Shown here piece after piece: positions 1-10,431 of a DNA stretch of 64,000 bases. Numbering within the stretch: the stretch's first letter is position 1; each line of letters begins with the position of its first letter. The translations under genes and the position numbers were made by a program. Under the pieces are notes generated by a model. That model worked only from the letters and a program-made list of their open reading frames with translations. It had not been told where the DNA came from and made no database searches. Origin of the DNA: Leishmania donovani (Eukaryota > Euglenozoa > Kinetoplastea > Trypanosomatida > Trypanosomatidae); the NCBI RefSeq assembly GCF_000227135.1, contig NC_018263.1, positions 2,649,249-2,713,248 on the forward strand, read 5' to 3'.

Positions 1-147
1 GACAAGGTACTCTCCCGACGCCGCGATGGATGGAGAGCGACGGAACACCTCTGCCGTCTCCGTCACAGACTCCTCGAGGCTTAAAGGGAACGCATCGGGG
101 CAGTAAACTCCCCGAAAGCTGGCACCGCGTCTGCGCTGGCGTGGCAT
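1..147 (-). CDS. 5' end of an unidentified protein gene, running off the left edge
   Basis: On the minus strand an ATG at 145-147 opens a frame of 49 codons with no stop up to base 1. The protein begins MPRQRRRGASF and continues with an acidic and serine-rich stretch. The DNA just upstream is a very long pyrimidine-rich tract on the transcribed strand, the usual setting for a trans-splice acceptor and a gene start in trypanosomatids. A plausible AG lies about 15-20 bases before the ATG. The piece is too short to assign a family. The open frame, composition and context support a real gene start, but a chance open frame of this length cannot be excluded. Confidence 0.5.
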   Translation of the reverse strand, partial: MPRQRRRGASFRGVYCPDAFPLSLEESVTETAEVFRRSPSIAASGEYLV

Positions 148-437
148 GCAGAAGTGAAGTTCTTGTTTGTCGGCCGTAGGTGTGGAACCTGTCGGAAGGT
201 ACCAAAAAGAGAGCGGAAAAAATCCGGAAATGGAAAGAAGTTGCCAAAGACTACAGAAAATAAAAAGAGACCGAAGAGGAGGCAACACAAGACACACGTG
301 TGGGAAAAAAAAGATGAGCTCTGCCTTCTCCCGATTCTTGCTGTGTTGAATGTTGCGACTACTACTATGAATAATAAAACTAGCGAAGTCTCCAGTGCAG
401 CCAGCTGTGTTTTCTTTTCGGTGTTACTGCTGATGCT

Positions 438-461
438 GTCCGTGTGTGTGTGTGTGTGTGT
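438..461. repeat. GT dinucleotide microsatellite
   Basis: Uninterrupted alternating GT/TG run of about 24 bases within the pyrimidine-biased intergenic region. Such tracts are common in Leishmania intergenic DNA and vary in length between strains. Confidence 0.9.
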
Positions 462-1849
462 GTTTGAAATTTCAGCTGCTGAGAACGAGAACGTGAACGA
501 TATGGTGGAGCACTTGTGATGGTGCACTATACGAAGGCGATAGGGGGGGGGGGAGAAATAATAATAAAGATGCGGCCCGTGCTCGAGAAAAACCACAATA
601 ATACAAGTAGTTTTGTTCGCGGTCGTTTGCTTTTTCTTCGTGTGTGGGCAATGGGGATAAGAGGGAAATCGACTGAGAAGATACACTCTGAACACAGACA
701 CACAAACACATGGAACAACTGAAAAAGAAGACTCACGCGAAGGAAGTTCGCCCTGAATACTCCTTTCCTTTCTAGAGAAGGGAAGAAACAGTGAACAGTC
801 TTCTGGGCTCGGCGGATGGCCAAACAAAGAGAAGAGGGAAATTAGCGACGAAAAGAAAAGCAGCCAGTGAAGTCGCAACAAGCGAAGAAGTAACTCCCCC
901 CCCGCAGAGAGGGGACGAGGGAAAGCACAAAAAAGGGGAGAAAAGGAGGTTCTAAAGAAGACGTACGACAAAACAGCAAGAGCAAGGAAAGAGAAAGAAG
1001 GGGGAAAAGAAACAAGGCGGTAAATAGAAAGAGGGAGAGGGGTTGAGGGTCTGGTAACCACCCACACAAACAAACGAAAATACACAACGAGGGATGGTGG
1101 GATGAAGAGGGGTACAAACAAGAGAAGAGAGGAAAAACGAAGAGAGACACACGCACACACGCGCGTGCGCAGTGGGGAGGGGGGAGAACAGACGCACAAA
1201 TACAGGAATAAAAAGCCAGTATCTGTCTTTGGAGACAACGACTATCTTATGCACCTTTTCCGTTTATGTTTTTTTTTCTTTTTTCAGTGCTTATTTTCTC
1301 TCCTGCGAACTTCAAACAACAAACAAGAAGAAGAGATGTGTTGAGCGTCAGCACCGCGAAAAAAAAAAGACGAAGAAAAAGGAGCGAGACGGAGAGAGCG
1401 AAAGAAGCGCACGAGAAGCAAATCTCAAAAAAGTCAGCTGGAGGCAGGAGGGAGGGAGAGAGATGGAAATGAAGGTTTCAACGGAGGTGGCACAAGAGAG
1501 AGTAAGAGTGTCCGTCGTGGAGTTAGCGCGGATCAAAAACTCGAAAACAGCAACCAGTTGAAATCACGGAAACGAAAACACGCACAAGGAAGAGGACAAA
1601 AGAAAATGGGTGCGAAGACACAGAAAAAGAGGCGCGCAACAAAAAGAAGGTCAAAACAAGGATGAGAGAGAGAGCAAAACGCGAAACGCGAAACGCGAAA
1701 AAAAAGGACTAATGAAGAGTACGAAGAAGAGTCTCCTAACACGTTGGAAAAAAAAAGAAGGGTGGCGTCAGTGAGCGCAAGTGTGTTCTACCCAAAATCA
1801 CCAACGTCAATCAAAGCAGTTAGTGGGCACTAGCAGGTCTGTTTGTTTA

Positions 1850-1872
1850 CGTGTGTGTGTGTGTGTGTGTGG
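1850..1872. repeat. GT dinucleotide microsatellite
   Basis: Second uninterrupted GT run, about 23 bases, in the same gene-poor region. Confidence 0.9.
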
Positions 1873-3639
1873 GCTCCTCTGTTGATGTTGCACTCCGTGA
1901 TTGAGTCCTGCAGGGGTGCTTTCCGTCTCTCTTTCGCTTCTCGTTCGGTCTTGTGCTTCTCCCTATCACTCCCCCAGAACGCTTACACGTCTCCGGGCAG
2001 CGTAGCGGAGAAGGAACTTTGAGGGCGTCTCCCTTCTTGTTGAGTGGCAACACGCGCACACAGCGATGGAGGGTGAGGTGGATGGGTATACGCAAGTGTG
2101 ATACAACGACAGAAAGAAGAAGAGTCAGAAAAGCAGGTCTCAAACAGCAAACAAAAATCGTAGAAAAAGCCGAATAGCAAGCTCGCTGTCAATTTTGGTC
2201 CCTGAGCGCCCCGTAGAAAAAAAATGCGCTTGCGTGGATGGCGGTCGCGTGCACACGCGTGCAGAGAGGAATGGCGATGATGAGTGCAGAAGGGGGAGGG
2301 ACAGTTGTAACGGAAAAAACGCGAGAGACGCGACGCACCACGATGGAGGAGCACACAACGCAAGCCACGGTGGTTTCGTCTCCGAAACGAGACACGAACA
2401 CAGAGATCTCTGTGAAGGCGATGTGCCTTGCTGGAGAGAGCGAGATAGACAGAAGCACAGGTTTGAGAAAGGGAAACACGGATACAGACACGAAAAGATC
2501 ACCGGAGAAACGAAGAACCGTTGAAGTTAACTGCTTGAGTGCAAGTCGGGTATGTGTGTGCGCAGGTTGGAGCACCGCGTGTGGTGCAGAGCGCGCCCAT
2601 GTGAGTACGAGCGCATTCAAGTGTGTAGTTGTGAAGAAGTGTTGCAGACACGGGCAGAGGTCGTGCGTCATGCAAAAGCCGGCACGCGCACGTCCAACGC
2701 GGCAAACAAAAAAAAAGAAAAAAATCCGTTATATCCCCCAGAGAGGAGAGAGGAGAGAGAAAGTAAGGTCGCATGAAAAGGCGGGTATTGGGGGTGAAGC
2801 AGATAGCACCATCCTCATGGGAGTCACGAGAGTGCGGCGACCAACGATGCACTGCTCAACCACACAGCACACCTCACATGACGGCATGCCGCGACAGATC
2901 GGAGAGCACGGAGGGATCGAGAAAGAGGAGGTAGACGGAGAGAAAAGGACGCCTCGAAGCAGAGACGCAACGCCGCTTTCCGGAAGGCACACCGCCACTC
3001 AGCGAGCACGCTCCACGAAGGTCTGAGAGCGGAGGAGGCGTGGTGACGCGTTTTTGCCTGCAGAGTTACGCGCCGTCGCCGGCGCCCGAGCAGTTCAGCG
3101 AGGAAGAAAAGCAAAAGAAAAAGAAGTCATGGCCACCACATGCACCGCCTATGGCGCGGCCGGTAGCCGAACAAGCATCCCGATCATCGCAAGACGGCCA
3201 CACACATCCGGGCTCACGCATTCCAACTGGCGCATCCGCCTCTCGCACGGCTGCAGCATTGTACACACGGATACCCACGCCGCCACACCATCACGACTCC
3301 ACCGCGCCAGCCGGTCACCAGACGTGCAAGAGTTCCACCGGCGCGAACTCGTGTGATCCGTCACACATTATCCGACGACTGAGTCCCCCAGGCCTCAGCA
3401 CCCGCACAAGTCACCGACTCTGCGACACACACATCTCTATCCGCGCCTTGAGTGCCACCGTGGAAAGCACACCCATCGTTGGCGGTGGACCGCGCCGCGT
3501 ACCACACACCGCCCGAGGTCGCAGGGAAGCAGAATGGAAGGGGTGTGATACAAAGATGTTTGCGTCGTGAGACACCAGCGCCGACTTCCCTCACCCTTTT
3601 TTTGTCGCTCCCCCCACCCCTTCACTCGCCTATTCCCAT

Positions 3640-4907
3640 TCCCCCTTTTCTCCACAAAAGAGCGAGGGCACCCACACTCCACGAGGTAGTGTCCGAACAG
3701 CTCCTGTTGGCGCACCACGAGCAAAAAGCTTGAGTCGGCCTAGCTGAAAATGAGCGCCTCACCCGCCTTCACATCCCGCAGCGCCACGACAGTCAGGGTA
3801 ACATCGTTCACAGCGGCCTACTGCACGTTGAGCTTCGGCCCACACGAATGGTTGAAGAGCCACCCAACTCGGCGGATGCCCTGTCTACGCGAGCTGCGCA
3901 AAAAGTTAGTCACGTCCTTCGCGCTGCTAGTCGGGGAAAACTGCCACCCCCTCCCTCCCACTTGGACGCGCCCATGCATCGTCCGCCATCGGCCACACAG
4001 TTGACGAGTTCCCGGTGCATCTCGTAAAACACCGGTGGCTACCGTTCCTGCTCATTGAGCAGCACCGCCCCCATGAGGTCCGGCCACCGCCGCGCGTGCG
4101 CAAAGGCACGCTCCTCGGAGTCCATGTCTAACAGGTCGCAGAGGAGGTCGAGGCTGGAGGCGCAGAAGGTGTCCGCATTCCGCGCCGGCTGTGTGTATGC
4201 AGGCCTCACTGCAGGAACCGGCATCGAGTCGCACTTGCCAGTCGCGAAGGCGGCCGCGTACGCTGCAGCCGCGGCACCGCCTGAGATCTTCGTCGGATTG
4301 TCTTCCATGATGTAGTACGTGAAGGAGGTGCTGCTGTGTGTGAATGAGCTGCGCGGACGGCCAAAGGCATGCTAGCGACAGGCTCCGTGCAGAAGATGAG
4401 CACGCGGTGTCTCCGCGCCGATGCACGATCCCACCATCGCGGAATCGCTGCAATTTGCGCCGCCCCGCACCCAGTCCTGCTGCATTCGCTTGGAGTAGCC
4501 TATGCGCTGGCACACCTTCATGCGGCCGGCGCAGCTTTCCTGGCGAAACTTCTTCAGAGCGGGTTCACGGTAGTTACCAGAGCGAAAAAAGGAGTCTCGG
4601 CAGCCCCGCCCCAACCACAATCAGGGCACTCGTTCCAGTGGCGCTTGCAGACCCGGGTAGAAGAGGGCCAGCGCTGTTTCTTTGTTGTTTTTTTGCGCCG
4701 AGTGTTGCGCACCTCCTGCGTGCGCGGCGTCTCCAGCGACTGCAAACAAGCACACACCGGCGCCTCATCCTTAAAGTCGTCCATGCTTTGCGAGCAGCAG
4801 AGCACCGTCTCTTCGTGAATGGCACTGCGCATTTCGAAGTCTCGTGTGGCGTACAGTTCGTTGCCCCTGGCCTTATCCGTGATGATTTCCATTCCGGTGT
4901 CAGTCAC
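3640..4907 (-). pseudogene. Decayed SMYD-like SET-domain methyltransferase gene
   Basis: Minus-strand fragments in several frames carry successive landmarks of one SMYD/SET protein. At 4907-4554 there is an N-terminal SET segment (GNELYATRDF, then an IHEE acidic pair) followed by a Cys-rich stretch (VCKRHWNECPDCG) like a MYND insert. After a frame change the Cys/Lys-rich part continues near 4600-4440. The core motif NHSCGPK lies at about 3836-3853, followed by ALRDVKAGEAL near 3750-3790 and a post-SET-like VECGCPRS near 3680. The chain is broken by TAG stops at 4039-4041, 3818-3820 and 3740-3742 and by several frame changes. The order of motifs is that of a functional SMYD protein, so this is a degraded copy and not chance similarity. 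Sequencing error could explain one break but hardly all of them. Confidence 0.75.
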
Positions 4908-5628
4908 CGAGAGAGCTTCGAAGTCCTCCTTGTAGGTCTGCGAGGGAGCTCTGCATGCCTGTCCAAGTCCGCCATGCTTCCAGCGCTTGTTAGATCCCTA
5001 CGAGAGGAGAGAAGAAAACACAGGCGAAGAGGTCGTACCCGTGCAATGGGGAGGCTGCATCTGCCGTGGCACGCCACTTCACCCTCCACCGCTGCGCGAC
5101 GAGAAGAACAACAAACCCACAGCACAGAAGAGTGGCAGGGAATCGAGAAGATACAACATGATGGCTGACAGTGCTGCGGCTGCTCCCACCATGACAGGCG
5201 ACGGCGAACGTCAAAGGACGCCACCAAACGGCAGACGGCGCATCTGGGAGCCGATGCAGCACGACCACGTACACGTCTACGAGCATCCACATACCTCTCT
5301 CGCTCTGCCGGCGTACCTATAGAGATAGGGAGCCCCGGATGTTGCCTAGCTGGCACGAAGGGAAGGTGCGCGGCTGGGCCGCCAAGCATGCCCCAGACAG
5401 AAGAAATACGAAAGAGAGCAAGAGGTGGCCGCAGAGACAAGATGATCAATCCCAGGCCCATCACTCACGCGGCGTCGCTAGGCGTGCATGGGTGTGCTAT
5501 TCCTTTTTGGCATCTGCGCGTCTTCTTTCATTCGCTTTGAGCTGCGCTAAGACACACACACACACACGGGAGGAGAAACGGAGACTCGGTGAAAACGGCG
5601 CATAGGTAAGACGGAAACGGTTGGGAGT
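4908..5628. other. Intergenic region upstream of the SET pseudogene
   Basis: About 0.7 kb between the pseudogene and the AFG1-like gene. Frames are open on both strands only for short, compositionally biased stretches. A short CA run lies near 5551-5565. No conserved protein or RNA signal was seen. Confidence 0.5.
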
Positions 5629-7224
5629 TCATTCGCACACCTTTCGTTGTATGTCTGGACGGAGCAAAGCAGCAAAATCGAAGTCGGTGACGACGAAGTG
5701 ACGGTGATCGCGCAGCAGGTACGAGGCCGAGCCCATCTCGTTTAGGCGGCTGCGGATGCGCGCAAAGCTCATGAGCTCCTCCTCATTCCTAAAGTTGTAG
5801 GAGGCTGCGTGCCCGCTCCGATCATCCTCGCCCTCGCTGTAAACCTCGGTTCCAAAGCTGCCGCCTGCGGAACAGGTCGCATCACCGCCGCGACCGGAGT
5901 CGACGTCCGCCAGGGCCCGCACGTCGCTCGTGGAGTAGGTGGAGTCCATGAGATGCGTCCACGGTACAGAGGAAGTGAAGAGCAGCTTAACGTTGTTCTG
6001 GTACATCTCATCCACCAGCACGACGAACTGGTGCGCCGCGTTAGAGCTCACGTTGCCCATCTGCGGCACGTTTGTGACAATGACGGTGTGGAACTGCAGG
6101 GCGATGAGTTGGATGTCAGCTGAGGATAGCCCTTCTCGCGCGCCGCAGATGTCGGTAAAGTCGAACACGGCACATCCAGCGCATCGCAGCGGGATCACGA
6201 CGCTGCGGCCGTGGTGCCACAGTGTGTCCTCCTTGATCCACGCAAGCTCTCCGCCACCAGCCCCGAAAGCATGCTCGACACGCCGCATCAGCCGCTCCAC
6301 GTTTGCCTTCGTGTTCGGGTGCAAAAAGATAAGCTGGTGGTGCCGCTCCGCAGCCTCCTTCACGCGATAGTCACGGATATCGGCGCAGTGCACAACATTG
6401 CAGTGCTGCCGCAGCACAGGAAGGAAAGCGTTAAAGGAAGCGGAAACACGACATAGATCCTCCGGGGGGCGGTTGCTCGTCGTGATTAGGAAGAGTCCTT
6501 CACGGAGCGCCTCGCTGAAGAAGGCGGCGAGCAACGCGGCGTGAGCCACATCGAAGGTCTGAAATTCGTCGAAGCACAGGATAGGCGTCTCGTGCAGCAC
6601 CTCCTGCACAACCACGTTGATGGGACGGACGGCATCCAGCGCCCTCTTCTCTTTCGGCGACACGGCTGACCGGCGCCGCCGCGTCAGCGCCATCTCCGCG
6701 CGAAAGAGGCGGTCCTCCAGTTCACTCATGAAAGAGTGCAGGTGGGAACGGCGCTTCGCATACGGGGTAGCGCAGAGGTCAAAGAGGTCCAGTATCATCG
6801 TCTTCCCGATTCCCACATCACCCCACAGGTACAGCCCACGTTTTTCCACAACGCCAATATTCTCCGCCTCCAAGAGGCCCAGCGTGCGAGTGACAGAGTC
6901 GGGGAATGCCTGCCTCGCCTGCTTCGCGAGGGATGCCCAAATAGACCTCCGAAGTGAGCGCGACGCTTGCACCCAGTGGCCCCTTTCATCGCTCGCTGAC
7001 ATGCAAGGCCGGGTGTACGGCGATACCTTGCCGGCAGCCTCGTCTGAGTAGCACTGGTGAATGAACTGGAGAAGGGATGTGCATGCTTCTGACATATAGC
7101 GTTGGCGAGCGTCGGCCGTTATGACACCTTTACGCGCAAGCTGTTCGTACGCCTCAACCACGGTGCGTTTCGTGGAGATGTGGCTCGACCACACGTTCCT
7201 TCGGCACCCGCAGCGGCGCAACAT
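5629..7224 (-). CDS. AFG1/LACE1-like mitochondrial AAA ATPase
   Basis: A 531-residue P-loop ATPase of the AFG1 (LACE1) family, which acts on the inner side of the inner mitochondrial membrane in quality control of respiratory-chain proteins. The Walker A motif GDVGIGKT is at about residues 135-142 and the Walker B ILCFDE at 215-220, directly followed by the family hallmark FQTFDVAHA. A TTSNRPPEDL stretch near 247 fits the sensor-1 region. The Arg/Ser-rich N-terminus (MLRRCGCRRN) is compatible with a mitochondrial presequence. The protein is somewhat longer than yeast Afg1, the extra length being in an acidic/Gly-rich region after residue 430. The start is the first ATG of the frame. Function is inferred from the family. 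Confidence 0.9.
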   Translation of the reverse strand: MLRRCGCRRNVWSSHISTKRTVVEAYEQLARKGVITADARQRYMSEACTSLLQFIHQCYSDEAAGKVSPYTRPCMSASDERGHWVQASRSLRRSIWASLAKQARQAFPDSVTRTLGLLEAENIGVVEKRGLYLWGDVGIGKTMILDLFDLCATPYAKRRSHLHSFMSELEDRLFRAEMALTRRRRSAVSPKEKRALDAVRPINVVVQEVLHETPILCFDEFQTFDVAHAALLAAFFSEALREGLFLITTSNRPPEDLCRVSASFNAFLPVLRQHCNVVHCADIRDYRVKEAAERHHQLIFLHPNTKANVERLMRRVEHAFGAGGGELAWIKEDTLWHHGRSVVIPLRCAGCAVFDFTDICGAREGLSSADIQLIALQFHTVIVTNVPQMGNVSSNAAHQFVVLVDEMYQNNVKLLFTSSVPWTHLMDSTYSTSDVRALADVDSGRGGDATCSAGGSFGTEVYSEGEDDRSGHAASYNFRNEEELMSFARIRSRLNEMGSASYLLRDHRHFVVTDFDFAALLRPDIQRKVCE

Positions 7225-8217
7225 GTACCGTCAATAAAGCGGGGGCGGTGCCGAAAGGGAAAAAAAGAAGGCAAAGTTGTGTGTGCAGCGCGCAGCTGTC
7301 CGCCCCCCACAAAGGCGCGTGCTCTGGCAATGAAGATGCGCCAACCACACGCACACAACGACAAAACGTGAACGACACAGGAAAACAAAAAATTGAAGTC
7401 GCAGTTCGAAAGAAAGACGTGCCTGCCAACACCGGCAGTGCGCGCAGCAGTGGCAGAGGAAAGGAGCTCGATACGAAAGCGCCTCAGAGGCTCAGAGAGA
7501 AGCAGCGGTGGTAGCGAGTACTTCGCTTCCCACCTTCTTGCTTTTTTCCCATGCCCCTTTCGTGCCACGGTCGACGAAAAGGGGAGATGGGCTGCACAGG
7601 TGTACCGCTTCGCGTACTGTACGTCCGCGCACACGCATGAAACTCAGTAGCGCCTCATGAGGGTGCGGAAACGAGACACCTCCCAACGCTAGTGAACAAT
7701 GGACGAGGGTGAAGGTGATGTTGACGAGGGGGGAGGTTGCGGCGGCTTGGTGAGTGCAGCGTATTGATGAAGAGAGCACACAACAGAGAAGGGGTTCGAC
7801 AAAACGAAAACAAAAGCGAGACCAAGAGAGGGAGGAGTATGGAGGAAGGAGAACTACAGTGAGCGAGAGCCGTATCCGCCGGTTGGGCACTCCGCGTACA
7901 CCTACACGTACGCCGGTGAGTCTCGGCACATCAGCTCTTACGTGGGACCCAGCTGCGAGTGTGGGGCACGGCCCCTTCCACAAGAGGCGCCCTTTGGCGT
8001 CGTTGATTTTGCGCGTTGACTCGCCGTCCACGGACAGCGTGAAAAAAGAAAAAACAGAAGGCATGCACCCGCGCACACGCTCACGAGATGACCCATCAGA
8101 AATCAACCATCACCCTCATCCATCATTCACTAATCGAATAGGCAGAGATGGCGAGGAGGGGAGGCGAGAGAAGGCGGATACCCCGAGCCTTTTCCGGTTT
8201 GCTCTTCGCGGCTGCCA
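7225..8217. other. Intergenic region between UFL1 and the AFG1-like gene
   Basis: About 1 kb. A 204-codon minus frame (7492-8106) and overlapping plus frames are low-complexity and show no domain. The stretch probably holds the 3' untranslated region of UFL1 and the splice/polyadenylation signals for the next gene. No RNA gene was recognised. Confidence 0.5.
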
Positions 8218-10431
8218 TCAGCTGAGAGCCAGTGTTGCGGTGCGAAGCTCCTCGAGCGTCGCCGCTTCTGTCTCATCGACGCTGCCGCGTTGCAAGGAGG
8301 CCATAACCGCGTCCTTCGCTCTCTCCAAAGCCGATGGCATTCCCGCTTCCGATTTCAGGCGGCCTACGACGCCAGCGACCGCCTTCCCAGGAACCTCAAC
8401 GTGGCACCGAAAGCAGTGGTGTACGAGCAGGGTGCACAATGAGGAGAGAAGCTTGCCGTTGGCGGTGGCATCCTCCCTCGAGACAGACGCTGCCTTCACC
8501 TCCTGGGCCACAGACTCCTTGATCTTCACATACATATCTCGCTCCACCTTCTTGTTCGGCTGGTGAAACGATGCGACAGCGACGACGCCGGAGCCACTCA
8601 TCTCGCGCAGGGTGTCGAGGAACGCCCCGACCGATTTGTCTTTGAGGGCGTCAAGAAGAGGTATGAGGCTGTTGCGTCGACTCTCCGAAAAGGTCAGCAG
8701 CGCCTTCATGAGCTGGGCTGGCTGGCTCACCTGCTTGAGCGCCGCTGCCACATTCTTGCTCCACTCCGGCATGTCCAGACTCTCGTTCCGGATGACCTGC
8801 CTCGCCATCTCATACGCCTCTGTGGACATGACGTGCCGAGCAACGGCCGCAGACGTCGCCCCATCAAGCTGGTCCAGAGCCCACTCCACCCCTTTCGCGG
8901 TGACCCAGAGATGGGTCCAGCGCGTTGCGAGCTCCTCCTGCAACGCGCCTCTGAACTGCTTCAACTCCGCCGCCGCATTCTTGGCAGCCGACAGCGCCAG
9001 CTGCTGCTCCAACGCCTCCACCACCCCGCCCCACATATCCACCAACTCCCGGAGAACCTCGCCATACCGGTCTCGCGGCAGCCTCAGCACGGAGGCGATC
9101 GTGTCCGCTGCCGCGGTGCTCACGGGCACACTCGACTTTTTGGCGTTTGCCAAGGCGGGGGGAAGGGCCGTCTTGACCTCCTCTTCGGCTGCCGCGGAGA
9201 GCAACACGGTGTTGGCGATGAGCGTGGCGCTCTCCAGCCCAGGGTACAGCTCGCGCAGACGCTCCTCTAGCAACGGCCAGTCCTTCTCCATCTCCACAAA
9301 CAGCGGAAGCTGCTCCACAACGTCCACGGCGAGCGCCTCTCGGTCCACCAGGCTCTGCAAGGCGGGCAGATTGCTGAGGTAGCGATCCGACACGAACCCG
9401 TTAGCGAGCGGGTACCCACACAAGGGGTGCTTGGCACTCGCTCGCACTGTCACACGCACTGCTGCCTCCCTGGCCATAGCAGCCGCCCTGCCCCCTTGGC
9501 CTTTCCTTCGACCCTTTCGCTGATTGGCCGGCGCCGAGGCGGTCGAGGACGCCATGGCTGTCGCCGCCTGCTCGGCCGCAGCCGCATCAGGTGGGTTGTA
9601 GCGCTCGATCAAGTACTGGCGAGGGTTGCTAATCCCCTGTCGCAGTAGCGGGGCGTACTCGACACAGCCGTTCGATGCGTACAAGTTCTCCACCTCCGCC
9701 GTGCGCTTCGCCTCGTACACGAGTGGGACATAAATGCTTGATCCATCAAAGCGGCCAGGGAGCTCGTCGCGGACCGCAGCAACGACTGTGCTCATCAACG
9801 GAGCGAAGAGCTCGTTGCGCTTGTAGAAGGCGTCCAGCCGAACCGGCTCCTCCGCCGCCAGCAGCCCGGCACGCACTACCATGCGCTGTAGCTTCACAAA
9901 CTGCGTCGTGTAAAGCGACGCATCTTGCATGACGGCGTCGATGCGTCCACGCTCCACTGCTCTGTGGAGCAAGCTCTTTGCAAACAGGGAGCTCAGCTGG
10001 TTCATGGAGGCAAACTGCGAGATAGCGAGCGAGCCCTGCTCCTTCAGGAGGTCCCCTGCAGCGAGCACTATCGCGTCCAGATACCCGTCTGTCATCAGCT
10101 CACCGCCTTCGAGGGTGAGGATGGGGTTCTCCTCCAACACACTAGGCAGAGCGCGCTCCACCTGGAAGGTGTGAACGCTCAGAAGCCCTGGTAGATCGAC
10201 GACGTTTAGCCGCCCGCCGTTGGCTAGCACCTCGTCCACGATCTCGCGCTTCAGTTCATCCCAGGTGAGGTACTCCTTGGCGTCTGTGGTGAAGAGGAGA
10301 TCAATAAGGTTTTTCTTAATTAGCGCATTGGCAATCTCGACAGCGTTGCGCTCAGTGATTTGGTTTGGCACCTGCTCCTTCTGCAGCGACTGGAACCGCT
10401 TGACGAGTTCACTCAGCTCCACGTCGTCCAT
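8218..10431 (-). CDS. UFL1: E3 UFM1-protein ligase 1 (UFL1)
   Basis: The 737-residue protein matches UFL1, the scaffold-type ligase that transfers the ubiquitin-like modifier UFM1 to targets at the ER in the UFMylation pathway. The N-terminus (MDDVELSELVKRFQSLQKEQ, then a TERNAVEIANALI segment) is the characteristic helical/winged-helix start of this family. It is followed by the repeated small winged-helix modules and a long helical C-terminal part with an Ala/Lys-rich linker near residues 290-330. Human UFL1 is of similar length (794 residues). The open frame extends upstream to 10791, but the ATG at 10431 is chosen: it sits in GCACCATGG, directly downstream of a polypyrimidine-AG acceptor, and the protein before it is not family-like. 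Confidence 0.9.
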   Translation of the reverse strand: MDDVELSELVKRFQSLQKEQVPNQITERNAVEIANALIKKNLIDLLFTTDAKEYLTWDELKREIVDEVLANGGRLNVVDLPGLLSVHTFQVERALPSVLEENPILTLEGGELMTDGYLDAIVLAAGDLLKEQGSLAISQFASMNQLSSLFAKSLLHRAVERGRIDAVMQDASLYTTQFVKLQRMVVRAGLLAAEEPVRLDAFYKRNELFAPLMSTVVAAVRDELPGRFDGSSIYVPLVYEAKRTAEVENLYASNGCVEYAPLLRQGISNPRQYLIERYNPPDAAAAEQAATAMASSTASAPANQRKGRRKGQGGRAAAMAREAAVRVTVRASAKHPLCGYPLANGFVSDRYLSNLPALQSLVDREALAVDVVEQLPLFVEMEKDWPLLEERLRELYPGLESATLIANTVLLSAAAEEEVKTALPPALANAKKSSVPVSTAAADTIASVLRLPRDRYGEVLRELVDMWGGVVEALEQQLALSAAKNAAAELKQFRGALQEELATRWTHLWVTAKGVEWALDQLDGATSAAVARHVMSTEAYEMARQVIRNESLDMPEWSKNVAAALKQVSQPAQLMKALLTFSESRRNSLIPLLDALKDKSVGAFLDTLREMSGSGVVAVASFHQPNKKVERDMYVKIKESVAQEVKAASVSREDATANGKLLSSLCTLLVHHCFRCHVEVPGKAVAGVVGRLKSEAGMPSALERAKDAVMASLQRGSVDETEAATLEELRTATLALS

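Larger units (their letters stand above)
148..3639. other. Long gene-poor, strand-biased intergenic region
   Basis: About 3.5 kb without a convincing gene. From roughly 170 to 1750 the given strand is strongly purine-rich, so the transcribed minus strand is almost continuous polypyrimidine. The stretch includes a G-run near 543-553 and GT microsatellites near 438-461 and 1850-1872. The open frames here are low-complexity (Phe/Leu/Ser/Cys-rich on minus, Lys/Arg/Glu-rich on plus), as expected from biased composition. It probably holds the 3' untranslated and intergenic DNA between the SET pseudogene and the gene starting at 147. From about 2200 to 3600 composition is more balanced but I see no conserved protein signal. 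Confidence 0.6.

Noticed and set aside
81..1238. 385-codon minus-strand open frame
   Set aside because: It is Phe/Leu/Ser/Pro-rich low complexity, the direct translation of a polypyrimidine tract, and overlaps other equally open frames.
2238..3026. 262-codon plus-strand open frame
   Set aside because: Arg/Thr/Lys-rich with no domain, on the strand opposite to all genes and without an upstream polypyrimidine tract.
4344..5168. 274-codon plus-strand frame
   Set aside because: Antisense to the SET pseudogene, whose minus-strand motifs explain the sequence.
8563..9382. 235- and 256-codon plus-strand frames
   Set aside because: Antisense shadows of UFL1.
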